In this document: in pieces, positions 1-10,167 of the stretch | Numbering within the stretch: the first letter of the stretch is position 1 | Layout: every line of letters starts with the position of its first letter | Assembly: GCF_025699485.1 (NCBI RefSeq) | Contig: NZ_JANUXN010000018.1 | Span: 17,659 to 81,658, forward strand | DNA: 64,000 bases | Source of the DNA: Thauera carbonicopians | GTDB lineage: Bacteria; Pseudomonadota; Gammaproteobacteria; Burkholderiales; Rhodocyclaceae | Direction: 5' to 3' | Translations under genes and position numbers: made by a program | The notes under the pieces: generated by a model | Seen by the model: only the letters and a program-made list of their open reading frames with translations | Databases searched by the model: none | What the model was told of the DNA's origin: nothing

Positions 1-2177
1 GCTCGACGCTGACGCGCCGGCAGCGCGACCAGCTCGACAAGATGCTGGCCTCGTCCGAAGCCTTGCTCGGCGTCATCAATGACGTGCTCGACTACTCCCG
101 TATCGAAGCCGGCAAGCTGCCGCTGGAGTCGATTCCCTTCGATCTGCTGGAGCTGTGCGAGCAGGCGCTCAGCGTGGTGGCGCTCAGGGCGGAGGAAAAG
201 AACGTCGAGCTGCTGATGCTGCCCGACGAAAACCTGCCGACGCGGCTGGTCGGCGACCCGCTGCGCCTGCGCCAGATCCTGATCAACCTGCTGGCCAACG
301 CGGTGAAATTCACCGAACAGGGCGAAGTCATGCTGCACGTCGGCCTGCGCGCCGGCGCAGCCCCGGCCGGCAAGGCAGCCTTGCGCCTGAGCGTGCACGA
401 CACCGGCATCGGCCTCACCGCCGCCCAGCAGGCCGTGCTGTTCCAGCCCTTCTCCCAGGGCGACGACTCCATCACCCGCCGCTTCGGCGGCACCGGGCTG
501 GGGCTGTCGATCTGCGCACAACTGGTACGCATGATGGGCGGGCGCATCGACGTCGAGTCCGTTTCCGGCGAAGGCGCGCATTTCCACGTCGAGCTCGAGC
601 TGCCCATTGCCCAGGCCGATGAGGCGGCCCCGGCCGAGATCGGCTTCCGCCATGCCCTGGTGGTCGCCGAAAGCCCGTCCGGCCGCCACGTGCTGTCGAC
701 CCTGTGCGCCCAGCAGGGGCTGCGCGCGAATGCCTGCGCGGACGCAGGCCAGGCGGCTGCGCTACTGCAGGAAGGGCTCGACGCCGGCGACGCCTTCGAC
801 CTGATCCTGCTCGACTGGCGCATCGGCGACAGCGACGGCCTGGCGCTGGCAAGGCAGTTGCGCACCCGATTCGGCAAGGTTTTCGCCAGCGCGGACCTGC
901 CCTTCCCGAAAGTCGTGCTGCAGACCGGCAACACCGGCCACGCCGGCATGGACGGGCAACCGCATACCGTCGGCATCGACGCCACGCTGGTCAAGCCTGC
1001 CCTGCCGCGAACCTTGCGGGCCGCCCTGGACGAGGCCCGCGCCGAAACGCCTCCTGCCGATTCCGCTGCCCAGCCTCCCGCTCCAGCCGCCCTGGCACCC
1101 TTGCGCGGCGCCCGGGTGCTGGTCGTCGACGATATGCCGCTCAACCGTGAAATCGCCCGCGCCTTTCTGCAGGACACCGGCCTGCAGGTCGCCGAAGCCA
1201 GCAATGGCGAGGAAGCGCTGGCCAGGCTCGCGGCGCAGCGCTGCGACCTGGTGCTGATGGATGTGCAGATGCCGATACTGGACGGCCTGGCGGCGGCGCG
1301 GCGCATCCGTGCCGGCTCGAACTGCCCGGACATCCCGATCATCGCGATGACCGCGCACGCCCTGGACGGCGACCGCCAGCGCAGCCTCGAGGCCGGCATG
1401 AACGATCATCTCACCAAGCCGATCGACGTCGGCATGTTGTACGCCGCGCTGCTGCGCTGGCTGCCGGCGCGCGACACCGACGCCCCCGCATCGACCTCGG
1501 CCACGGTCGCGGCGGCCGACTGCCCGCCGGCAACCCAGGCCGCGGCACCGGACACGGCAGGCTGGCCTGCCGAACTGCCCGGCATCGACATGGTCCGCGG
1601 CCTGGCCAACCACCTCGGCCGTCCGGCCCTGTACCGCCGCATCCTCGACGAATTCGCCGCGGCCTTCGCCAGCGGAGGCGCTCCACTGCACCAGGCATTG
1701 GCATATGGGGATACCGAAACCGCTCACCGCTGGGTACACTCGCTGAAATCCGGCGCGGCGACCATCGGTGCTGCCGGGCTGGCTGCGCAGGCGCGCGACC
1801 TGGAGCACCGGCTGCGCGCCGGCCAGGCGCCCGGCGAGGCCGATTTGCAGGCACTGGAGGCAAGCCTGCGTGCCGTATGCTCGGCACTGGCAACCTTGCC
1901 CGGCACGCGAACGCCGGAAGCGGGGCCGGCATCGGCTGCCGAGACTGCACGGCAAGTGGAGGAGGCGCTGCCGCTGATCGACGAAACGCTGGCGCTGCTG
2001 GCCCGTCACGATGCTCGCGCCGAAGGCGAAATACGCAGGCTGGGCAGCCTGCTGGAAGGTTCGGCCTGGCAAAACCATGCGGAAGCGATACGCACGCTGA
2101 TCGAAGATGTCGAATACGAAACCGCCCTGCCACTGCTGGCCGCCCTGCGCGAGGACATGATCCAGGCACCGACATGA
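1..2177 (+). CDS. Hybrid sensor histidine kinase, C-terminal part (BarA-like)
   Basis: The reading frame is open to the left edge (first full codon at base 3), so the N-terminal sensor region and the phospho-accepting histidine lie outside the window. What remains is the end of the HisKA dimerisation helix, an HATPase domain (N box near bases 277-315, DTGIGL near 400, GGTGLGL near 490), a weakly conserved receiver (about 640-1020), a canonical receiver (about 1107-1470, phospho-Asp codon 1260-1262 in LMDVQMP) and a C-terminal Hpt domain (HSLKSGAATIGA, His codon 1737-1739). This is the architecture of an unorthodox phosphorelay kinase. Its stop overlaps the start of the next gene by four bases (ATGA), so the downstream GGDEF regulator is the likely partner. 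The family call is strong; the signal sensed cannot be seen. Confidence 0.9.
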   Translation, partial: STLTRRQRDQLDKMLASSEALLGVINDVLDYSRIEAGKLPLESIPFDLLELCEQALSVVALRAEEKNVELLMLPDENLPTRLVGDPLRLRQILINLLANAVKFTEQGEVMLHVGLRAGAAPAGKAALRLSVHDTGIGLTAAQQAVLFQPFSQGDDSITRRFGGTGLGLSICAQLVRMMGGRIDVESVSGEGAHFHVELELPIAQADEAAPAEIGFRHALVVAESPSGRHVLSTLCAQQGLRANACADAGQAAALLQEGLDAGDAFDLILLDWRIGDSDGLALARQLRTRFGKVFASADLPFPKVVLQTGNTGHAGMDGQPHTVGIDATLVKPALPRTLRAALDEARAETPPADSAAQPPAPAALAPLRGARVLVVDDMPLNREIARAFLQDTGLQVAEASNGEEALARLAAQRCDLVLMDVQMPILDGLAAARRIRAGSNCPDIPIIAMTAHALDGDRQRSLEAGMNDHLTKPIDVGMLYAALLRWLPARDTDAPASTSATVAAADCPPATQAAAPDTAGWPAELPGIDMVRGLANHLGRPALYRRILDEFAAAFASGGAPLHQALAYGDTETAHRWVHSLKSGAATIGAAGLAAQARDLEHRLRAGQAPGEADLQALEASLRAVCSALATLPGTRTPEAGPASAAETARQVEEALPLIDETLALLARHDARAEGEIRRLGSLLEGSAWQNHAEAIRTLIEDVEYETALPLLAALREDMIQAPT

Positions 2178-3142
2178 ATGCCGATTCCACCGTACTCGTC
2201 GTCGACGACGAAAAGCACAATCGCCAGTTGCTCACCGAACTGCTGCAGCACGAATGCCGCCTGCTCCTGGCCAAGAGCGGAGAACAGGCGCTGGCGCTGG
2301 CACGCGAACTGCAGCCCGACCTGATCCTGCTCGATGTCGTGATGCCGGGCATGAACGGCCATGCGGTGATCCGCCAGCTCAAGGACGACGACCGCACGCG
2401 CGACACGCCGGTGATCTTCATCACCGCGCTGGACTCCTTCGATGACCAGAAGGTCGGCCTCGAACTGGGCGCCGTCGACTACATCACCAAACCCTTCCAT
2501 CCCCCGATCGTCCGCGTCCGGGTCCGCAATCACCTGCGCCTGGTGGAACAGCGCCGCCTGCTCGAACAACTCGCCATGCTCGACAACCTCACCGGCATCC
2601 CCAACCGGCGGCGCTTCGTCGAAACCCTGGAGCATGAATGGCGGCGCTGCCTGCGCCATGCGCTTCCGCTGTCGATGATCGTGGCGGACGTCGATCACTT
2701 CAAACGGATCAACGACACCTATGGCCATGCGGAAGGCGACGAAGCGCTGCGCAGCGTGGCGCAGGCCCTGAAACGGGCGATACAGCGCCCCGGGGATTTC
2801 GTCTGCCGCTACGGTGGAGAGGAATTCGTGCTGCTGCTGCCGGGCGTCGACGAGGATGGCGCCGCCGAGTTTGCCGAAGCCGTGCGCCAGCGCATAGCCG
2901 CGATGCCGTTCCAGACCGCCGACGGCAGGCCGCTGCAGCTCACGCTCAGCCTGGGAGGCGCAAGCCATGTGCCGACGACGCCCGAGGTGGGCAAGGAGCT
3001 GTTCCTCGCCGCCGACCGCGCGCTCTACGATGCCAAGCACGCCGGCCGCAACCGCATCGTCTGGGCGCGCACGCCGCCGCAGCCCGGCGGGCACGGCACC
3101 GTGAATGTGGCGGCGGCCACCTCTTCCACGCGCCCCTGCTGA
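2174..3142 (+). CDS. Response regulator with GGDEF (diguanylate cyclase) output
   Basis: A 322-aa protein with an N-terminal receiver (VLVVDDE at the start, phospho-Asp in LLDVVMPGM, KPF lysine) and a C-terminal GGDEF domain that makes cyclic di-GMP from two GTP. The active-site motif is GGEEF at residues 214-218, an active variant. An allosteric I-site RPGD lies at residues 205-208, exactly five residues before it, so product inhibition is expected. The layout is PleD/WspR-like with a single receiver. The ATG overlaps the stop of the hybrid kinase, so translational coupling is likely and phosphorylation by that kinase is inferred. Confidence 0.93.
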   Translation: MNADSTVLVVDDEKHNRQLLTELLQHECRLLLAKSGEQALALARELQPDLILLDVVMPGMNGHAVIRQLKDDDRTRDTPVIFITALDSFDDQKVGLELGAVDYITKPFHPPIVRVRVRNHLRLVEQRRLLEQLAMLDNLTGIPNRRRFVETLEHEWRRCLRHALPLSMIVADVDHFKRINDTYGHAEGDEALRSVAQALKRAIQRPGDFVCRYGGEEFVLLLPGVDEDGAAEFAEAVRQRIAAMPFQTADGRPLQLTLSLGGASHVPTTPEVGKELFLAADRALYDAKHAGRNRIVWARTPPQPGGHGTVNVAAATSSTRPC

Positions 3143-3199
3143 ACCCCTCGACCGTTCCGACGGTCTATCCGGAACCGCATCCCCGCCTGAAAACTCCAC

Positions 3200-4150
<951 letters not shown>

Positions 4151-4165
4151 GAGAAGCCCCCCGAC

Positions 4166-4846
4166 ATGCCGAATTTCCTGCGCGCGCCCTCAGGCACGCA
4201 GATCGCCCTGATCAAGGCCGCCGTCTTCCTGGCCTGTCTGGTCCCCGCCGTGCAACTCGCGCTGGGCTGGCAGAACGACACGCTCGGTGCCAACCCCATC
4301 GAAACCATCACCCGCGCAAGCGGCGAATGGACGCTGCGCCTGCTGCTGATCACGCTCGCGGTCAGCCCGCTGCGGCGCTACACCGGGCTGCACTGGCTGC
4401 TCCGGCTGCGGCGCATGCTCGGGCTGTTCGCCTTCGCCTACGCTGCCGCGCACTTCACCACCTATGTCTGGCTGGACCAGTTCTTCGACTGGCAGGCGAT
4501 CGCCCGCGACATCCTCGACCGCCCCTTCATCACCGTCGGCTTCGCCGCCTTCGTGCTGCTGATCCCGCTCGCCGCCACCTCCAGCAACGCCGCCATCCGC
4601 CGCCTGGGCGGCCGGCGCTGGCAGTCGCTGCACCGCTCGATCTACGCCATCGCCATCCTCGCCGTGGTGCATTTCTGGTGGCTGGTGAAGGCCGACCTGC
4701 TGAAACCCTTCATCTACGCGCTGATCCTCGCCGCCCTGCTCGGCCTGCGCGCCTGGTGGCGCGAACAGGAACGCCGCCGCCAGTTGTCGGTGCCGCCGCC
4801 GGCGAAGCACCTGGAAAGGCCCGTGATCAGGATCGTGCAGAAGTAG
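4166..4846 (+). CDS. msrQ: MsrQ, heme-binding membrane subunit of the MsrPQ system
   Basis: A 226-aa inner-membrane protein with about six hydrophobic segments, of the ferric-reductase-like YedZ family. It passes electrons from the quinone pool to MsrP in the periplasm. Several histidines lie in membrane segments (for example in YTGLHWLL, YAAAHFTTY and VVHFWWLV) and would serve as heme ligands. It follows msrP by 15 bases on the same strand. The length and the msrP-msrQ order are typical of the family. Confidence 0.92.
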   Translation: MPNFLRAPSGTQIALIKAAVFLACLVPAVQLALGWQNDTLGANPIETITRASGEWTLRLLLITLAVSPLRRYTGLHWLLRLRRMLGLFAFAYAAAHFTTYVWLDQFFDWQAIARDILDRPFITVGFAAFVLLIPLAATSSNAAIRRLGGRRWQSLHRSIYAIAILAVVHFWWLVKADLLKPFIYALILAALLGLRAWWREQERRRQLSVPPPAKHLERPVIRIVQK

Positions 4847-4851
4847 GATGG

Positions 4852-4947
4852 GTCGGGCCGCGTAGGTCGAGCCGCGTAGGCCGGGCCGCGCAGGTCGGGC
4901 CGAAGGCTAAACCCATCCCCCCAGCGAACATCCCGACCGATGGGTTT
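4852..4947. repeat. Four 14-bp tandem repeats followed by a 9-bp inverted repeat
   Basis: Directly after msrQ, a 14-bp unit (gtcgggccgcgtag) runs four times at 4852-4865, 4866-4879, 4880-4893 and an incomplete copy at 4894-4906, with one or two changes between the full copies. It is followed by an inverted repeat, aaacccatc at 4909-4917 and gatgggttt at 4939-4947, which could form a hairpin. This resembles REP-like intergenic elements; a terminator role is possible, but no T-run follows. Confidence 0.55.
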
Positions 4948-4974
4948 CGCTTCGTTCCACCCTGCGGCGCTGCT

Positions 4975-6159
4975 TCAGGCGACGCCCAGCCGCCACAGCG
5001 AAGTCACTTCCGCCGCCCGCGCCGCGTGCATCGGATCGTCCGCATCCGTGGCCTTGGCATGCCGTGGGCGGACGTCTTCGCGACCGAGCACCTGCAGGCC
5101 GGCATCGCCGATCCAGCCGAGCAGTTCGGCGCGGCTGCGCAAGCCGAGGTGTTCGGCGAGATCGGACAGGATCAGCCAGCCTTCGCCGCCCGCTTCCAGA
5201 TGCGCGGCAAGGCCTTGCAGGAAGCCACGCAGCATGCGGCTGCCGGGATCATAGACGGCATGCTCGACGGCAGACGTGGGCTTGGCCGGCACCCACGGCG
5301 GATTGCACACCACCAGCGGCGCGCGGCCGGCGGGGAAGAGATCGGCTTCGACCACCTCGGCCTGCGCGGACAGCCCCAGCCGGGCGAGATTGTCGCGCGC
5401 GCAGCCGAGCGCGCGCGGCGACAGATCGGTCCCCACCACGCGCTGCACGCCGCGGCGCGCCAGCAGCGCGGCGATGGCGCCAGTGCCGGTGCCGATGTCG
5501 AAGGCGAGCGTTTTCGCCGGCAAGGGCACGCGGGCGACGAGATCGAGGTATTCGCCGCGGATCGGCGAGAACACGCCGTACCAGGGATGGATGCGCTCAC
5601 CCAGCGCCGGCACCAAAACGCCCTTGCGCCGCCATTCGTGCGCGCCGATCAGGCCCAGCAGTTCACGCAGCGACAGCACGAACGGCGCTTGCAGCAGCGC
5701 CGCGTGCTCGTCGCCGAAAGCTTCGGCCAATGCATCGTGTACGTCGGGCGCGCGGCGCAGCGCAATGCGCCCGCCGGCTTCGACCGGGATCAGCAGCATG
5801 CCCAGCGTCCGCGCCCGCTGCGCCTGGGCCATGCGGTGCAGGTGGAAGGCCTCGGCCGGCGACGCGGCCGCCTGAGTCCCCTTTCCGCCTGCTTTCCCGC
5901 CAGCCTTGCCACCGCTCTTGCCCGACCGGCGACCGGCACGACGGGCCATGGCTTGCAGCAACTGGCGGGCATTGTGGTAGTCACCCCGCCACAGCAGCGC
6001 CGTGCCTTCGCAGGCCAGGCGCCAGGCGGTGTCGGCGCTCAGGGTATCGTCGGCCACCACCACCCGCTTCGGCGGCGGCTGGCCGTTTTCCGAGCGCCAG
6101 TGTGCGCAGTGCGACAGCTCGCCCTCGGTCCAGTACAGCAGCAATCCTTGTTCGCTCAT
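4975..6159 (-). CDS. SAM-dependent methyltransferase with NPPW motif
   Basis: A 394-aa class I methyltransferase. The SAM-binding motif I is FDIGTGTGAIA (about residues 220-230) and the catalytic NPPW is at 286-289, as in methyltransferases that modify amide or exocyclic nitrogens (PrmC, RsmC, HemK relatives). The N-terminal 200 residues form an accessory domain interrupted by a flexible Gly/Lys-rich stretch (about residues 75-95: repeated GGKA units). It lies downstream of the convergent msrPQ pair and 59 bases beyond the start of mog. The substrate cannot be assigned from the sequence. Confidence 0.8.
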   Translation of the reverse strand: MSEQGLLLYWTEGELSHCAHWRSENGQPPPKRVVVADDTLSADTAWRLACEGTALLWRGDYHNARQLLQAMARRAGRRSGKSGGKAGGKAGGKGTQAAASPAEAFHLHRMAQAQRARTLGMLLIPVEAGGRIALRRAPDVHDALAEAFGDEHAALLQAPFVLSLRELLGLIGAHEWRRKGVLVPALGERIHPWYGVFSPIRGEYLDLVARVPLPAKTLAFDIGTGTGAIAALLARRGVQRVVGTDLSPRALGCARDNLARLGLSAQAEVVEADLFPAGRAPLVVCNPPWVPAKPTSAVEHAVYDPGSRMLRGFLQGLAAHLEAGGEGWLILSDLAEHLGLRSRAELLGWIGDAGLQVLGREDVRPRHAKATDADDPMHAARAAEVTSLWRLGVA

Positions 6160-6218
6160 CCCGTCCGGCTCACTCTACCCGCCTCGATTCGCACCAATCG
6201 TTTCACCCGGAACCCGCT

Positions 6219-6809
6219 TCAGACCTGTTTCGGCCGGATGGCATTCTTCGGGCGGAAGGCCTTGATCACCGACTCGTCGGTTTCGACGTAAGGGCCGCCG
6301 ATGAGGTCGATGCAATAAGGCACGGCGGCAAAGATGCCGACGTGGCGCACCGCGCCGTCGGCATCGCGCACGCCTTCGAGCGTTTCGCGGATCGACTTGG
6401 GCTGGCCGGGCAGGTTGATGATGAGGCAGCGGCCGCGGATCACCGCGACCTGGCGCGACAGGATGGCGGTGGGCACGAAGTTGAGGCTGATGCGGCGCAT
6501 TTCCTCGCCGAAGCCGGGCATCTCCTTGTCGGCGACGGCCAGCGTGGCTTCGGGCGTGACGTCGCGCGGCGACGGGCCGGTGCCGCCGGTGGTCAGCACC
6601 AGGCTGCAGCCGGCCTGGTCGGCGAGATCGGCCAGTGTGCGTTCGATCAACGGCCGCTCGTCGGGGATCAGCCGCGTCTCGGCGCTCCAGGGCGAAGTCA
6701 GCGCCCTGCCCAGCCAGTCCTGCAGCGCGGGAATGCCCTGGTCTTCATAAGTGCCGTCGGAAGCGCGGTCGCTGATCGACACCAGGCCGATACGGATGGG
6801 TTCGCTCAT
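6219..6809 (-). CDS. mog: Molybdopterin adenylyltransferase Mog
   Basis: A 196-aa MoaB/Mog-family protein that adenylates molybdopterin before molybdenum insertion. The signature TTGGTGPSPRD lies at residues 73-83 and MPGFGEEMR follows, both part of the MPT-binding pocket. The length agrees with single-domain MogA. It sits between darP and a methyltransferase gene on the minus strand. The product feeds enzymes such as MsrP encoded nearby. Confidence 0.93.
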   Translation of the reverse strand: MSEPIRIGLVSISDRASDGTYEDQGIPALQDWLGRALTSPWSAETRLIPDERPLIERTLADLADQAGCSLVLTTGGTGPSPRDVTPEATLAVADKEMPGFGEEMRRISLNFVPTAILSRQVAVIRGRCLIINLPGQPKSIRETLEGVRDADGAVRHVGIFAAVPYCIDLIGGPYVETDESVIKAFRPKNAIRPKQV

Positions 6810-6860
6810 GGGAATCGTCTCGCTATACGGGGAAGCCGGGTGCGGAGCACGCTTCGCGCA

Positions 6861-7466
6861 TCAGGCGCGCGCATCGCCACCGTCGTCCCGGCCGCCCTCG
6901 TTTGCATCGTCATGCGCAGCTTCGGCGCCGCCAGCTTCGGCGGCCGCGTCCTGCGCTTCCTGCAGTTCGCGCAGCACACGGAAGATCTCGCGGAAGGCCT
7001 TGGGCGGCTTGCCGGCCTCGCGCTCCTTCAGCGCGTTGCGGCGCAGCGTGCGCAGGTATTGCAGGTCGGCGTCGGGCCAGATCTCGGCGATGGCGCCGAT
7101 GGTCTGCTCGTCTTCCAGCAGGCGCTCGCGCAGGCGTTCGAGGCGATGCATCTTCGCCACTTCGGCGGCCGAGTTGCCGTTGAAGATGTCGAGCTGGGCC
7201 TGGATCGGCGCCGGGTCGATCTTGCGCATCAGCTTGCCGATGTACTGCATCTGGCGGCGGCGGGCTTCCATCTTGAAACCCTGGGCAGCGCGGACCGCTT
7301 CGTACAGCGTATCGGGCAGCGGCACCTTCCTGAGGCGTTCGGGCGACAGCGCGACGAGCTGTTCGCCGAGTGCCTGCAAGGCGTGCATTTCGCGCTTGAG
7401 GCTGCTCTTGCTGGGCGGCTCGACGAAATCGTCTTCATCGTGGGAGGGGCGCGAATCTGAACGCAT
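6861..7466 (-). CDS. darP: Ribosome-associated protein DarP (YjgA, DUF615)
   Basis: A 201-aa highly charged, mostly helical protein of the YjgA/DUF615 family, which associates with late 50S ribosome precursors. The acidic, low-complexity N-terminus (EDDFVEPPSKS) followed by LKREMHALQALGEQLV matches the usual family start. The gene is divergent from pmbA across a gap of about 60 bases, a pairing common in proteobacteria. mog lies 51 bases downstream on the same strand, so co-transcription is possible. Confidence 0.9.
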   Translation of the reverse strand: MRSDSRPSHDEDDFVEPPSKSSLKREMHALQALGEQLVALSPERLRKVPLPDTLYEAVRAAQGFKMEARRRQMQYIGKLMRKIDPAPIQAQLDIFNGNSAAEVAKMHRLERLRERLLEDEQTIGAIAEIWPDADLQYLRTLRRNALKEREAGKPPKAFREIFRVLRELQEAQDAAAEAGGAEAAHDDANEGGRDDGGDARA

Positions 7467-7493
7467 TGCGGCTGGCTCGGGGCTTGGACGGGT

Positions 7494-7504
7494 TAAGATT
7501 ATAG
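7494..7504 (+). promoter_or_regulatory. Candidate promoter element (TAAGATTATAG) upstream of pmbA
   Basis: The AT-rich 11-mer TAAGATTATAG stands out in the GC-rich darP/pmbA gap, 24 bases before the chosen ATG. The same 11-mer occurs before the gene starting at 41651. It could be a sigma-70 -10 region (TTATAG or TAAGAT); no convincing -35 element is seen at the usual distance. Confidence 0.3.
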
Positions 7505-7528
7505 CCTTTGCCCGACAGCAGCCCGCCC

Positions 7529-8875
7529 ATGTCCGACCAAGGCTTCTCCTTCTCCCAGGCGCATCTGCGCGAAATCGCCACCGACATCCTCAAGTATGCG
7601 AAGAAGCACGGCGCCAGCGCCTGCGAAACCGATGTCTCGGAAGGCTTCGGCCAGTCGGTGGGCGTGCGCAAGGCGGAAGTCGAGACGATCGAATACAACC
7701 GCGACAAGGGTGTCGGCGTCACCGTGTATATCGGCCAGCAGCGCGGCTATGCGAGCACTTCGGACTTTTCGAAGAAGGCGCTGAAGGCCACGGTCGATGC
7801 CGCGCTGTCGATCGCCCGCTTCACCGCGCCCGACCCTTGCGCCGGCCTGGCCGACGCCGCGCTGATGGCGCGCGAGAAGGACATGCCCGAGCTGGATCTG
7901 TTCCACCCCTGGGCGATCGGCGTCGATGAGGCAATCGCGCTGGCCCGCCGCTGCGAGGCGGCGGCGTTCGCGGTCGGCCCGCAGATCAGCAACTCCGAAG
8001 GCGCCAGCACCTCGATCCAGCAGTCGCATTTCGTCTCGGCCAACAGCCACGGCTTCATCGGCGGCTATGCTAGCACCCGCCACGGCCTGTCGTGCTCGGT
8101 GATCGCCGGCGAGGGCGACGGCATGCAGCGTGAATACTGGTACGACTCGCGGCGCGATCCGGCCGAACTGATGAGCGCGGAGGACATCGGCCGCATCGCC
8201 GGCGAACGCGCGCTGGCGCGCCTGGGCGGCAGGCAGATCCGCACCTGCGAAGTACCGGTGCTGTTCGAGGCGCCGCTGGCGGTCGGCCTGATCGGCAGCT
8301 TCGTGCAGGCGGTCAGCGGCGGTGCGCTCTACCGCAAGGCGAGCTTCCTGCTCGACAGCCTGGGCCAGCAGGTGTTCTCGCCGGTGGTCGGCATCTCGGA
8401 ACGGCCACACCTGAAGAAGGCCTTCGGCTCCAGCCCCTTCGACAGCGACGGCGTCGCCACCCGCGATCGCGAAGTCGTCACCGACGGCGTGCTGAACGGC
8501 TACTTCCTGTCCACCTATTCCGCGCGCAAGCTCGGCATGCAGACCACCGGCAACGCCGGCGGCTCGCACAACCTGATCGTCAGGCCAGGCGAGCAGGACC
8601 TGGCCGGCCTGATCAGGCAGATGGATCGCGGCCTGCTCGTCACCGAACTGCTCGGCCACGGCGTGAACTACGTCACCGGCGACTATTCGCGCGGCGCGGC
8701 GGGCTTCTGGGTGGAGAAAGGCAAGATCAAGCACGCGGTGGAAGAAGTCACCATCGCGGGCAACCTGCGCGACATGTTCCGCAACATCGTCGCCATCGGC
8801 AACGATGCGCTGCCGCGCGGGGCCAAGCACTGCGGCTCGGTCCTGATCGAGCGCATGAAGGTGGCGGGCCGCTGA
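7529..8875 (+). CDS. pmbA: Metalloprotease PmbA/TldE
   Basis: A 448-aa member of the TldD/PmbA family (peptidase family U62), whose TldD-TldE complex degrades unfolded peptides and matures modified peptides such as microcin B17. PmbA is the subunit without the metal site, and the partner tldD is not in this window. The conserved C-terminal stretch around TTGNAGGSHNL and GVNYVTGDYSRGAAGFW is present. The ATG at 7529 is preferred over an in-frame TTG at 7508 because it fits the family length. The divergent darP neighbour supports the call. Confidence 0.94.
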   Translation: MSDQGFSFSQAHLREIATDILKYAKKHGASACETDVSEGFGQSVGVRKAEVETIEYNRDKGVGVTVYIGQQRGYASTSDFSKKALKATVDAALSIARFTAPDPCAGLADAALMAREKDMPELDLFHPWAIGVDEAIALARRCEAAAFAVGPQISNSEGASTSIQQSHFVSANSHGFIGGYASTRHGLSCSVIAGEGDGMQREYWYDSRRDPAELMSAEDIGRIAGERALARLGGRQIRTCEVPVLFEAPLAVGLIGSFVQAVSGGALYRKASFLLDSLGQQVFSPVVGISERPHLKKAFGSSPFDSDGVATRDREVVTDGVLNGYFLSTYSARKLGMQTTGNAGGSHNLIVRPGEQDLAGLIRQMDRGLLVTELLGHGVNYVTGDYSRGAAGFWVEKGKIKHAVEEVTIAGNLRDMFRNIVAIGNDALPRGAKHCGSVLIERMKVAGR

Positions 8876-8924
8876 CGCGGGCTGCCGTACATCGATACCT
8901 CATCACTGTCCTGAAGGAGTTCAT

Positions 8925-10061
8925 GTGGAACGTCGTTCATTTCTGAAGAAGGCCGGTGCCGGCGCTGCGGCTGGCGCCGCCCTCGGCCTCGCGGCCTGCG
9001 GCAAGTCCGAACAACACGCAGCCCCCGCCGCCGCCTCCTCCGCACCGGCCGTTCAGACCGGCCTGCCGTCGATCCAGTGGCGCATGACCTCGAGCTTTCC
9101 GAAGAGCGTCGACACCCTGTTCGGCAGCGCCGAGATGCTCGCCAACCGCCTGCGCGAAATCACCGACGGCAAGTTCGACATCCGCATCTTCCCGGCCGGC
9201 GAACTGGTGCCCGGCCTGCAGGCGCTCGACGCCGTGCAGCAGGGCACGGTCGAAATGTGCCATACCTGCTCGTACTACTACGTCGGCAAGGACAAGACCT
9301 TCGCCTTCGGCACCGCCGTGCCCTTCGGCCTGAACGCACGCCAGATGGACGCCTGGATCATCGCCGGCGGCGGCCAGGAACTGCTGGACGAGTTCTACAG
9401 CAACTACAACATCTATTCCTTCCTCGGCGGCAACACCGGCGTGCAGATGGGCGGCTGGTACCGCAAGCCGATCAACTCGCTCGAGGACATCAAGGGCCTG
9501 AAGATCCGCATCGCCGGCATCGCCGGCGAAATCCTCGCCCGCATGGGCGCCATCCCGCAGCAGCTTGCCGGCCCCGACGTCTACCCCGCGCTGGAAAAGG
9601 GCACGATCGACGCCGCCGAATGGGTCGCGCCCTATGACGACGAGAAGCTGGGCTTCCACAAGGTCGCGCCCAACTACTACGCGCCGGGCTGGTGGGAGCC
9701 GGGCCCGGTGGTCCACTTCTATGTGAACAAGACCGAGTGGGACAAGCTGCCGAAGGAATACCAGGCTGCGTTCCGCACCGCTTCACGCGAGGCCCACATC
9801 CTGATGACGGCAAGCTACGACCACAAGAACCCGCAAGCGCTGGCCCGCCTGCTGTCGCAGGGCGTCAAGCTGCAGACCTTCTCGAACGAGATCATGAAGC
9901 GCGGCTACGAGGTATCGCAGGAGCTGTATGCCGAGGAAGCGGCGAAGAATCCGGCCTGGGCCAAGATCTATGCCGAGTTCGAGAAATACCGCAGGGCGCA
10001 GAACGCCTGGTTCAGCGTCGCGGAAGGCAGCTACGACCGCTTCATGCAATCGATCCGCTGA
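8925..10061 (+). CDS. TRAP transporter substrate-binding lipoprotein (DctP-like, copy A)
   Basis: A 378-aa periplasmic binding protein of the TRAP family related to TakP and the chloroaromatic/2-oxo-acid group. It begins with GTG at 8925, preceded by AAGGAG. The N-terminus MERRSFLKK has a twin-arginine motif and a lipobox-like LAAC, so it is probably a Tat-exported lipoprotein. Conserved blocks MGGWYRKPI, KIRIAGIAGE and EWVAPYDDEKLG form the ligand pocket in relatives. The gene converges on dctMQ copy A with a shared terminator between them. A 2-oxo acid or other carboxylate ligand is likely but not proven. Confidence 0.88.
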   Translation: MERRSFLKKAGAGAAAGAALGLAACGKSEQHAAPAAASSAPAVQTGLPSIQWRMTSSFPKSVDTLFGSAEMLANRLREITDGKFDIRIFPAGELVPGLQALDAVQQGTVEMCHTCSYYYVGKDKTFAFGTAVPFGLNARQMDAWIIAGGGQELLDEFYSNYNIYSFLGGNTGVQMGGWYRKPINSLEDIKGLKIRIAGIAGEILARMGAIPQQLAGPDVYPALEKGTIDAAEWVAPYDDEKLGFHKVAPNYYAPGWWEPGPVVHFYVNKTEWDKLPKEYQAAFRTASREAHILMTASYDHKNPQALARLLSQGVKLQTFSNEIMKRGYEVSQELYAEEAAKNPAWAKIYAEFEKYRRAQNAWFSVAEGSYDRFMQSIR

Positions 10062-10105
10062 GCGAATCTGCCGACGTCCGGCCTCGAGCCAGGTCGGATG
10101 AGGCG

Positions 10106-10144
10106 AAAAAAATGGCCCGCGCTCGATGCGCGGGCCATTTTTTT
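10106..10144. terminator. Bidirectional rho-independent terminator
   Basis: A perfect stem (10 GC-rich pairs plus flanking A:T pairs; A-run 10106-10112, loop tcgat at 10123-10127, T-run 10138-10144) lies between the convergent dctP and dctM genes. The A-run and T-run allow termination in both directions. Confidence 0.92.
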
Positions 10145-10167
10145 GGTACGGCTGCGTTTCCCTGGGT

